Assembly: GCA_021812745.1 (NCBI GenBank)
Contig: JAKAMS010000210.1
Location: 1-5,211, forward strand
Direction: 5' to 3'
DNA: 5,211 nucleotides
Origin: Bacteroidota bacterium
Lineage (GTDB): Bacteria; Bacteroidota; Ignavibacteria; Ignavibacteriales; Melioribacteraceae
In this document: one piece after another, positions 1-5,211 of the stretch
Numbering within the stretch: position 1 is the first letter of the stretch
Layout: every line of letters starts with the position of its first letter
The notes under the pieces: generated by a model
Seen by the model: only the letters and a program-made list of their open reading frames with translations
What the model was told of the DNA's origin: nothing
Database searches by the model: none
Made by a program: the position numbers and the translations under genes

Positions 1-678
1 GGGGAAAAACTTACTTATGAAGTGAACTACGGTTTTATTACTGCCGGATATGCGGAATACTCAATTCCTAAAATTGTAAAGATTGCCGGACGCGACGCAT
101 ACAATGTTACGTTCGATGTTAGTTCGGTTTCGGCTTTCGATTCATTTTATAAAGTAAGAGATCACTACGAAACATTTATTGATGTAAAAGGAATTTTTCC
201 GTGGCGTTTTGAACAACATATTCGAGAAGGCGGATACTCGCGCGATTTCTCCGCATTCTTTGATCAGCGGAAAGGTAAAGCTAAGACATCAGAAGGATCT
301 TACGACATTCCTCAGAATGTAAACGATATTGTCTCTGCATTATATTTAGCCCGCACTTTCGATTATTCAAATATGAAAGTGGGTGATAAATTTCATCTTG
401 AAAATTTTTACAAAGACAAAACTTATCCTCTCGAAATTCTTTATAAAGGAAAGGAAACCGTTTCTGTTTCAGCCGGAAAATTTGATTGCATTATATTAGA
501 ACCGCTTGTTAAAGAAGGCGGACTCTTTAAGAGCGAAGGAAGCATTGTAGTCTGGCTCACCGATGATGTTTTAAGAATTCCCGTTAAAGTAAAAACAAAA
601 GTTCTTATCGGTTCAATAGATGCCGAGTTGAGCAGTTATTCCGGTTTAGCCGGAGAATTGAAAGCGAAGAGAAAATAA
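1..678 (+). CDS. DUF3108-like envelope protein, 5' end missing
   Basis: The reading frame is open from base 1 to the TAA at 676-678, giving 225 visible residues, so the gene starts left of the window. The GTG at 22 is an internal valine codon: the seven codons before it (GEKLTYE) continue smoothly into VNYGFITAGYAEY, and 'GE-L-Y-V-YG-I-AG' is how the mature part of DUF3108 proteins usually begins. Other family-like parts are the VRDHYETFIDV / FPWRFEQHIREGGY segment (about residues 50-80), the SAGKFDCIILEP strand (about 156-167), and a C-terminal half rich in beta-strand pattern ending in a basic AKRK tail. No membrane segment is visible. DUF3108 proteins are usually exported with an N-terminal signal peptide, which would lie off the edge here. 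The function is unknown; a beta-rich periplasmic or outer-envelope protein is the likely picture. The family call rests on recalled pattern, not a search. Confidence 0.8.
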   Translation, partial: GEKLTYEVNYGFITAGYAEYSIPKIVKIAGRDAYNVTFDVSSVSAFDSFYKVRDHYETFIDVKGIFPWRFEQHIREGGYSRDFSAFFDQRKGKAKTSEGSYDIPQNVNDIVSALYLARTFDYSNMKVGDKFHLENFYKDKTYPLEILYKGKETVSVSAGKFDCIILEPLVKEGGLFKSEGSIVVWLTDDVLRIPVKVKTKVLIGSIDAELSSYSGLAGELKAKRK

Positions 679-798
679 TTTCATTGGGGAAAGTAGTAGT
701 GTAAATGGATTTGAAATTCATCTCGCATTAACAATAATCCATCTTCACTCTCTCTTTCATTAGCAACTCACTTCCCTTTTTTATAATTTGTAAATACT
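679..798. other. Intergenic gap, no convincing signal
   Basis: This 120-bp AT-rich stretch separates the DUF3108-like gene from the CPBP operon and is the largest gap in the window, so a promoter for the operon would be expected here. I found only weak signs. There is a 7-bp inverted repeat, ATGGATT (705-711) with AATCCAT (736-742), around a 24-base loop. The stretch 740-780 is pyrimidine-rich. A TATAAT at 782-787 lies just before the start codon but has no -35 partner at proper spacing. No clean Bacteroidota-type TAnnTTTG element and no terminator with a T tract is visible. Confidence 0.4.
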
Positions 799-1767
799 AT
801 GATTGAAGAATTTAAAGATCAACCCGAACAGAAAGAGGACGAACCAAAAGTTGAAGATCCTCGACCATTTTCAACAATTCCTCCAATAACGGCGGCGTTT
901 ATTGCCCTTGTTGGAATTTTCCTTCTTTATCAGTTCGGCGGTGCAATTTTAACTGTTGCAATTTTCGGTTTCAATTTTGAGCAAGCCGATGTGAACATGG
1001 TGCGCATGCTTACAATGGGCGGACAAATACTCTTGATGTTGTTTCCAACTCTTTTGCTGGCAAGGTATGTTTATAAAGAGAATATTTCAACAATTCTCCG
1101 CGTAAAGTTTCCTTCATTCAAAGAAGTTGGAATTTTTATTGTGGGATTGATTCTTTTAACTCCGCTTCTTCAAAATTTTCTTTCACTGCAAACTTATGCG
1201 CTGGAAAAGCTGGCGGCAGTAAGTCCCTTTGTAAAAAATATAACGAATATGCTTGACAAGCTCGATAAGCTTGTTGAAAGCACTTACGGCACCCTGCTTA
1301 CTTCGCACTCCGTGTTTGAATCATCATTCATCATTTTTGTAGTGGCGGTTATTCCGGCACTTTGCGAAGAGACACTGTTCCGCGGATTTGTACAGAACAG
1401 TTTTGAACAAAAGCTAAAACCGTTTTGGAGTATCTTAATCACAGCTATTTTTTTCGGATTATATCACTTCAATCCGTACGGATTAATTACACTCGTTGCA
1501 CTCGGTGCTTATTTCGGTTTTGCCGCTTACATGAGCAATTCTATTTTCGTTCCTATGGCATTACATTTCTTTAATAATCTTATAGCCGTTCTTGCATTTC
1601 TTTTCCTAGGGAACGACGAATTAATAAAAACAACCGTAACAACAAAACAATATATTATACCTCAGATTATCAGTTTTGCAATGTTTGCCACTCTTTTCTT
1701 TGCCTATATAATTTTTATTAAGACTAACTATAACAAGATTGTCTCTAATAAAAAGGAGGTATTATGA
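799..1767 (+). CDS. CPBP family intramembrane metalloprotease (Rce1/Abi type)
   Basis: This 322-residue multi-pass membrane protein carries the three CPBP motifs: EExxxR as E190 E191 TLF R195, FxxxH as F219 GLY H223, and HxxxN as H256 FFN N260. These are the glutamate, histidine and asparagine positions used for metal and catalysis in Rce1-type proteases. A hydrophilic, mostly acidic N-terminal tail (residues 1-24) precedes about eight hydrophobic segments, near 28-58, 71-90, 109-128, 174-189, 208-222, 228-245, 250-270 and 285-308. An amphipathic stretch at about 130-173 lies before the catalytic helices. Bacterial CPBP proteins serve in bacteriocin self-immunity, membrane-protein processing or prenyl-protein-like cleavage; the substrate here is unknown. 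The ATG at 799 has no Shine-Dalgarno, only AT-rich sequence. The 3' end overlaps the next gene by four bases (ATGA), so the two are probably co-transcribed and translationally coupled. The family call is firm; the role is not. Confidence 0.9.
   Translation: MIEEFKDQPEQKEDEPKVEDPRPFSTIPPITAAFIALVGIFLLYQFGGAILTVAIFGFNFEQADVNMVRMLTMGGQILLMLFPTLLLARYVYKENISTILRVKFPSFKEVGIFIVGLILLTPLLQNFLSLQTYALEKLAAVSPFVKNITNMLDKLDKLVESTYGTLLTSHSVFESSFIIFVVAVIPALCEETLFRGFVQNSFEQKLKPFWSILITAIFFGLYHFNPYGLITLVALGAYFGFAAYMSNSIFVPMALHFFNNLIAVLAFLFLGNDELIKTTVTTKQYIIPQIISFAMFATLFFAYIIFIKTNYNKIVSNKKEVL
1753..1760 (+). promoter_or_regulatory. Strong Shine-Dalgarno for the zinc-ribbon gene
   Basis: AAGGAGGT is a full anti-SD match lying inside the last codons of the CPBP gene, three bases before the ATG at 1764. 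It fixes the start of the small downstream gene and, with the ATGA overlap, suggests terminating ribosomes restart there. It stands out because the CPBP gene and rimO show no such site. Confidence 0.8.
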
Positions 1768-2105
1768 TCTGTCCTAAATGTGAATACGAATATATTGAAG
1801 GTATTAAGTATTGTGCCGATTGCGGAGCCGAGTTAATTCCAACTGAAGATTTTGAGAAAAATTTGCTTCATCCTAAAGATTGGATAGTAGCATTCGCTTC
1901 AACCGATACTTATACTGCCGAAATGTTGAAAGCAAATCTTGAAGGTGCGGAAATAGACAGTATAATAATTTCCAGAAGAGACAGAAGCTATCCGGTGCTG
2001 GGAGATCAGGCTGGTGTAAAATTACTTGTAAAAAAGAAAGATGCAGAAGCCACATTACAAATTATCAACGATATCAACAGCGCTAAAACTGATGATGAGG
2101 AATAA
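1764..2105 (+). CDS. Zinc-ribbon protein with DUF2007-like domain
   Basis: This 113-residue soluble protein has two parts. Residues 1-21 form a zinc ribbon with two CxxC knuckles, C3-P-K-C6 and C17-A-D-C20, ten residues apart. Residues 39-103 (WIVAFASTDTYTAEMLKANL onward) look like a DUF2007 domain, annotated in Pfam as a putative prokaryotic signal-transducing domain. It opens with a W/V-x-(F/V) strand, then a helix carrying AEMLKANLE, then a GVKLLVKKKDAEA strand-helix end. The tail TDDEE is acidic. No signal peptide or membrane segment is present, so it should be cytoplasmic. The start is secured by the adjacent SD and because any later start would lose the first cysteine pair. It overlaps the CPBP gene by 4 bp and abuts cdsA with no gap. 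A regulatory or adaptor role for its membrane-protein neighbours is only an inference. Confidence 0.85.
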   Translation: MICPKCEYEYIEGIKYCADCGAELIPTEDFEKNLLHPKDWIVAFASTDTYTAEMLKANLEGAEIDSIIISRRDRSYPVLGDQAGVKLLVKKKDAEATLQIINDINSAKTDDEE

Positions 2106-2936
2106 ATGACTAAAAAGATGAACAACTTATCAACGCGTGTAATTGCCGCATTAATTGGCGTGCCGTTGATTGTTATTCTCAGTCTGATCGGAAAAATTCC
2201 TTTTTTGATATTCACACTTGGAATTGGACTTATTTCATATTTTGAATATTCCAAAATGGTGCGCAACAAACACAGCTATCCCAATAAACTTATTGGTTAT
2301 CTAGCCGTTGCGCTAATTATCATCAACGAGTATAAAAATTTTTTTGATTATCGCATTTTCCTCCTTTGCCTCATTGTATTGTTATTGATCTCGGAATTAT
2401 TCAGAGATAAAGAATCTGCTATTGCAAACCTCGGAACTACATTGCTCGGAATTTTTTACATCGGTTTCTTTTCTGCGGCAATTTTAGACTTGCGTGAGTT
2501 CTACAGCGATTCCGCTTTCACATACGCTCAAGGCGGATATTTAATAATATCAATTCTTGCTTCCATTTGGATTTGTGATTCAGCAGCATATTTTATCGGA
2601 AGCGCATACGGACTTCATAAATTAATGCCGCGTGTGAGTCCGAATAAAAGCTGGGAAGGTGCAGTTGCCGGTTTTGTTTTTGCAATTGCCGGTATGGTTG
2701 CAGCCCGTGAACTTGCACTTGATTTTTTGACAATGAGAGATGCCTTTGCAATTGGATTTATAGTTGGAATGTTCGGACAAATTGGCGACCTAGTTGAAAG
2801 TCTGCTGAAGCGCGATGTCCACGTCAAAGATTCATCATCAATCATTCCGGGTCATGGTGGAATTTTAGACCGCTTCGATTCGTTACTATTCACAGCACCA
2901 ATTGTTTATCTTTACCTTACTTTTTTTATAAAATAA
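2106..2936 (+). CDS. cdsA: Phosphatidate cytidylyltransferase (CDP-diacylglycerol synthase)
   Basis: CdsA makes CDP-diacylglycerol and pyrophosphate from CTP and phosphatidate in the inner membrane, the branch point to phosphatidylethanolamine, phosphatidylglycerol and cardiolipin. The 276-residue protein has many hydrophobic segments and the full CdsA signature at residues 232-258: S232-LL-K235-R236, K241-D242, P248, H250-G251-G252, then D255-R256-F-D258. Also visible are the WICDSAAYFIG segment (D158), SPNKSWEG (178-185) and GQIGDLVES with D228, which are the conserved polar residues of the family's active site. The length is usual. The ATG directly follows the TAA of the zinc-ribbon gene. 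GAGGAA at 2097-2102 is a weak, close ribosome site, so coupling to the upstream gene is likely. A second in-frame ATG at 2118 is possible but further from that site. No phosphatidylserine synthase or decarboxylase gene is adjacent. The identification is secure. Confidence 0.95.
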   Translation: MTKKMNNLSTRVIAALIGVPLIVILSLIGKIPFLIFTLGIGLISYFEYSKMVRNKHSYPNKLIGYLAVALIIINEYKNFFDYRIFLLCLIVLLLISELFRDKESAIANLGTTLLGIFYIGFFSAAILDLREFYSDSAFTYAQGGYLIISILASIWICDSAAYFIGSAYGLHKLMPRVSPNKSWEGAVAGFVFAIAGMVAARELALDFLTMRDAFAIGFIVGMFGQIGDLVESLLKRDVHVKDSSSIIPGHGGILDRFDSLLFTAPIVYLYLTFFIK

Positions 2937-2944
2937 AGAATTGA

Positions 2945-3014
2945 ACGCAGACCAACCTGCTTTTAGCAGGTTCTTATGATTTTAATGATCATAAACATTC
3001 TAAACAGTCTGTGT
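2945..3014 (+). other. Candidate three-way-junction RNA or intergenic palindromic element
   Basis: Nearly all of this part of the cdsA-rimO gap can be paired on paper into three nested stems. P1 is ACGCAGAC (2945-2952) with GTCTGTGT (3007-3014), 8 bp with one G-U. P2 is AACCTGCT (2954-2961) with AGCAGGTT (2965-2972), a perfect 8 bp with a TTT loop. P3 is TTATGAT (2974-2980) with ATCATAA (2988-2994), 7 bp with a 7-base loop. The joining strands are 1, 1 and 12 bases. It ends 17 bases before the rimO ATG. I recognise no known riboswitch. It could be a rimO leader, the cdsA mRNA 3' end, a repeated palindromic element, or chance in AT-rich DNA (P3 is weak). Confidence 0.4.
2954..2972 (+). terminator. 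Hairpin after cdsA, possible weak terminator
   Basis: A perfect 8-bp stem, AACCTGCT/AGCAGGTT, with a 3-base loop lies 17 bases after the cdsA stop codon. The position suits the end of the CPBP-cdsA operon. However, the following sequence CTTATGATTTTAAT has no continuous T tract, so it is a poor intrinsic terminator by itself. It may instead protect the mRNA 3' end or be the P2 arm of the larger fold around it. Confidence 0.35.
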
Positions 3015-3021
3015 ACCATTA

Positions 3022-3031
3022 GAAAGCTTTC
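3022..3031. promoter_or_regulatory. 10-bp palindrome abutting the rimO start codon
   Basis: GAAAGCTTTC is a perfect palindrome occupying exactly the place where the rimO ribosome binding site would be, ending one base before the ATG at 3032. The half-site AGAAAG is a poor Shine-Dalgarno match. A protein-binding operator is conceivable but unsupported, and palindromes of this size also occur by chance. Confidence 0.2.
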
Positions 3032-4315
3032 ATGAGCGAAAATAAAATATCAGTTATAACTCTCGGTTGTTCAAAGAACACCGTTGACTCCGAACGCCTT
3101 ATGAGCCAATTCAAACTCAATAAGTTCGATTTAATTGACGATCCAAACCAGGCGGATTCAATTGTAATCAACACATGCGGATTTATAGACGCAGCAAAAG
3201 AAGAATCAGTCAATACGATTCTTTCCGCAATCGAGATGAAGAAGCAAGGAAAAATTAAAAAAGTTGTAGTTGCCGGCTGCCTTTCTGAACGGTATATGAA
3301 CGATCTCAGAAAAGAGATTCCCGAGGTTGATGCGTTTTTCGGCACCGAAGCTTACGAAGGAATTGTAAACGAGTTCGGAGGCAATCTTAAATACGAATTA
3401 CTCGGCGAAAGAGTAATTACGACACCAAAACATTTTGCCTATCTGAAAATCAGTGAAGGGTGCGACAACCCGTGTTCATTCTGCGCAATTCCTTTAATGC
3501 GCGGACTCCACAAGACAAAGCCGATTGAAGAACTTGTTGCCGAAGCAACTTCATTAGCCAATCAAGGTGTAAAAGAGCTTAACATTATAGGACAGGATAC
3601 AACAGATTACGGAATTGATCTTTACGGAAAAAGAAATCTTGCAGAATTGCTTCACAAACTTTCAGAGATTAATGGTATAGAATGGATTCGCCTTCTCTAT
3701 GTTTATCCGTCTCATTTTCCGGAAGATTTAATTGACGAGATTGCGAACAATCCGAAAATTTGCAAATACATTGATATTCCCCTTCAGCATATTTCCGATC
3801 CGGTATTAAAATCTATGCGGCGCGGAATTACTCAGAGAAGAACAAAAGAACTTCTTACTACACTTCAAGATAAAATTCCGGGTCTCACTTTACGTACAAC
3901 ATTTATTGTCGGTTATCCCAATGAAACCGAAAAAGAGTTTGAGGAACTTTGTCAGTTTGTCCGTGATATAAAATTCGACCGTTTTGGAGTTTTCACATAT
4001 TCTGTTGAAGAGAACACGCCGAGCTTTATTTTAGGCGATCCGGTATCGCCGGAAATAAAAGAAGAACGGAAAGCAACATTAATGGAAATTCAGAAAGAAA
4101 TTTCGGAAGATAAAAATCAAACTTACATTGGCAAAAAGTTAAAAGTTGTAATTGACATGCTCGACGGCGAATATTACATTGCCCGCTCGGAACGTGACGC
4201 ACCGGAAGTTGACGGCGAAGTTTTGATCAGCGCAAAAGAGAAAAAATATAACTTAGGTGAATTTTATCACGTTGATATTTACGATTGCAATGAGTATGAT
4301 CTATTCGGCAAGTAA
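3032..4315 (+). CDS. rimO: Ribosomal protein S12 methylthiotransferase RimO
   Basis: RimO is a radical-SAM enzyme with two [4Fe-4S] clusters that adds a methylthio group to the beta-carbon of a conserved aspartate in ribosomal protein S12 (D89 in E. coli). The 427 residues match the family length, with domains in order. The N-terminal methylthiotransferase domain (1 to about 120) has cluster cysteines C13, C49 and C83 in LGCSKNTVDSE, NTCGF and AGCLSERY. The radical-SAM core (about 133-360) has C144-x3-C148-x2-C151 in ISEGCDNPCSFCAIP. A C-terminal TRAM domain (about 363-427) includes ARSERDAPEVDGEV. GCSKN-VDSE and the DAPEVDG block separate it from the tRNA enzyme MiaB. The start gives the family's usual short N-terminus (SENKISVITLGC), although no Shine-Dalgarno is visible. 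It is separated from cdsA by a 95-bp structured gap and followed 28 bp later by the exported protein gene. The identification is secure. Confidence 0.95.
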   Translation: MSENKISVITLGCSKNTVDSERLMSQFKLNKFDLIDDPNQADSIVINTCGFIDAAKEESVNTILSAIEMKKQGKIKKVVVAGCLSERYMNDLRKEIPEVDAFFGTEAYEGIVNEFGGNLKYELLGERVITTPKHFAYLKISEGCDNPCSFCAIPLMRGLHKTKPIEELVAEATSLANQGVKELNIIGQDTTDYGIDLYGKRNLAELLHKLSEINGIEWIRLLYVYPSHFPEDLIDEIANNPKICKYIDIPLQHISDPVLKSMRRGITQRRTKELLTTLQDKIPGLTLRTTFIVGYPNETEKEFEELCQFVRDIKFDRFGVFTYSVEENTPSFILGDPVSPEIKEERKATLMEIQKEISEDKNQTYIGKKLKVVIDMLDGEYYIARSERDAPEVDGEVLISAKEKKYNLGEFYHVDIYDCNEYDLFGK

Positions 4316-4326
4316 TTTGTTTTCTG

Positions 4327-4335
4327 AAAAAGGAG
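4327..4335 (+). promoter_or_regulatory. Shine-Dalgarno that fixes a GTG start
   Basis: AAAAAGGAG lies eight bases before the GTG at 4344. This is good spacing and the reason to accept a GTG start for the final gene. The codons that follow encode a textbook signal peptide, which supports the same choice. Confidence 0.75.
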
Positions 4336-4343
4336 TATAAGAA

Positions 4344-5211
4344 GTGAAAAAAATAATTTTGTTATCGTTTCTTCTTGCCTCGGCAGTATTCGCGCAGGTT
4401 GAATACTCATCCGGCAATAATACAATTCCAAATGCAGGCATTTTTTTTCTTGATTACGCCGGTTATAAAAGTACAACACCGGGTAAAACGCGCATTGATG
4501 TTTTCGTTCAAGTACCTTATTCAATGATTTCATTTGTTAAAAAAGATGACGGATTCCGCGGCGGATTTGACGTAACATTAACTTTTATAGACGAAAAGAA
4601 AAGTAATATCATCTTTGAACGAAACTGGAAAGAAAAAGTTAGTGCCGAAGATTTTGCCAATACATTGTCTAAAACAAATTTTTTCTACAGCTATAAATCT
4701 TACGATTTATCTCCCGGCAAATATTTTTTAAAATGCATTGTTGAAGATTCCGATTCACGCCGCGTTTCATCTAGAGAATTGCCCCTTAATGTCCGCCAAA
4801 TAACAGACTCACTTGGCTTGAGTGATGTAATGCTCATCTCCGAAATAGTTAAAGAGCCGACAGGAGAAAAAATTATTCCCAATGTTTCTTCAACTGTTAC
4901 AAGTAAAAACAGATCTCTTTCGTTCTTCTTTGATCTTTATTCCAACAAACAACGGGATGTAGTTCTTGAATACACATTAAATGATTTTAAGAACAACACA
5001 TCTTTAAAACAGGAAGATCCGCAAACTATCAAACCGGGCATTAATACAATAACTCACACAATAAAGAATACAAATTTTGGTGTGGGCGATTTCCTGCTAA
5101 CGGTTTCTTTAAAAGATCTAAACCGTAAAGAGATTACATCGGTAGAAAAAAAATTAAAAGCTAAAATTGCAGGCTTGCCTTCTTCAATAATAGATCTGGA
5201 CAAGGCGATCA
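4344..5211 (+). CDS. Exported GWxTD-domain-type protein, 3' end missing
   Basis: From the GTG at 4344 the frame stays open to the window edge, giving 289 residues plus one base. Residues 1-17 (MKKIILLSFLLASAVFA) form a signal peptide with basic start, hydrophobic core and a likely cut after VFA, before Q18. The mature part is beta-rich with no membrane segment. TRIDVFVQVPYSMISFVK (49-66) and GFRGGFDVTLTFIDE (70-84) resemble the opening strands common to GWxTD-domain proteins of Ignavibacteria and relatives, and SPGKYFL (123-129) recurs in that region. The last residues, LPSSIIDLDKAI (278-289), look like the first helix of the GWxTD domain itself, so the namesake motif would lie off the right edge and cannot be seen. 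These proteins are secreted or periplasmic and have no established function. The close spacing to rimO (28 bp) suggests one transcript. There is no sign of frameshift or disruption. Confidence 0.75.
   Translation, partial: MKKIILLSFLLASAVFAQVEYSSGNNTIPNAGIFFLDYAGYKSTTPGKTRIDVFVQVPYSMISFVKKDDGFRGGFDVTLTFIDEKKSNIIFERNWKEKVSAEDFANTLSKTNFFYSYKSYDLSPGKYFLKCIVEDSDSRRVSSRELPLNVRQITDSLGLSDVMLISEIVKEPTGEKIIPNVSSTVTSKNRSLSFFFDLYSNKQRDVVLEYTLNDFKNNTSLKQEDPQTIKPGINTITHTIKNTNFGVGDFLLTVSLKDLNRKEITSVEKKLKAKIAGLPSSIIDLDKAI

Noticed and set aside
22..24. GTG as the start of the first gene
   Set aside because: The frame is open upstream to base 1 and the preceding codons encode GEKLTYE, the normal lead-in of a DUF3108 protein. 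No ribosome binding site precedes the GTG and no signal peptide follows it.
705..742. 7-bp inverted repeat after the DUF3108-like gene as a terminator
   Set aside because: The loop is 24 bases, the stem is AT-rich and short, and no T tract follows.
782..787. TATAAT as a -10 promoter box for the CPBP operon
   Set aside because: There is no -35 match at 16-18 bp, it would leave almost no leader before the ATG at 799, and such hexamers are common in AT-rich DNA.
1321..1800. CPBP protein as part of an abortive-infection or bacteriocin-immunity system
   Set aside because: The family was once labelled Abi, but no toxin, bacteriocin peptide, exporter or other defence gene is nearby. The neighbours are housekeeping genes.
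2006..2269. Minus-strand open frame spanning the zinc-ribbon/cdsA junction
   Set aside because: It is antisense to two well-supported coding regions and its translation has low-complexity I/S-rich composition typical of a reverse shadow. The frames at 1873-2055 and 2615-2845 are rejected on the same grounds.
3019..3345. Minus-strand open frame of 108 codons across the rimO start
   Set aside because: It lies antisense to the conserved methylthiotransferase domain of rimO and has no recognisable domain, so it is a shadow of rimO.
4279..4533. Minus-strand open frame across the rimO/GWxTD-type junction
   Set aside because: It runs antisense to the rimO C-terminus and the signal peptide of the next gene, both well supported, and has no recognisable domain. 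The short frame at 4700-4882 is likewise antisense to the last gene.

Overview
The window is AT-rich, gene-dense bacterial chromosome with all genes on the + strand. The gene content suggests the Bacteroidota/Ignavibacteriota (FCB) side of the tree, most like Ignavibacteria or Melioribacteraceae. The pointers are a DUF3108-type envelope protein, a GWxTD-type secreted protein, a zinc-ribbon plus DUF2007 protein, and two genes with no visible Shine-Dalgarno sequence. This placement is inferred from protein families only, since the window has no rRNA.

Layout: (1) 1-678 is the 3' part of a DUF3108-like envelope protein whose start lies off the left edge. (2) 679-798 is a 120-bp gap with no convincing signal. 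(3) 799-2936 is a tight three-gene operon: a CPBP-family membrane protease, a small zinc-ribbon/DUF2007 protein (ATGA overlap with the gene before it, strong ribosome binding site), and cdsA (phosphatidate cytidylyltransferase, zero-base junction). (4) 2937-3031 is a 95-bp gap in which positions 2945-3014 can be drawn as a three-way-junction fold. (5) 3032-4315 is rimO, the radical-SAM methylthiotransferase for ribosomal protein S12. (6) 4344-5211 is the N-terminal part of an exported protein resembling the region before and at the start of a GWxTD domain. It has a GTG start and a signal peptide, and runs off the right edge.

Together the genes cover envelope and membrane work (two exported proteins, a membrane protease, phospholipid precursor synthesis) plus one ribosome-modifying enzyme. 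Apart from cdsA and rimO, the precise roles of these families are poorly known. I see no mobile element, CRISPR array, tRNA, rRNA, phage gene or recognised defence system. The best candidates for a second look are the structured gap before rimO and the coupled CPBP / zinc-ribbon-DUF2007 / CdsA cluster.
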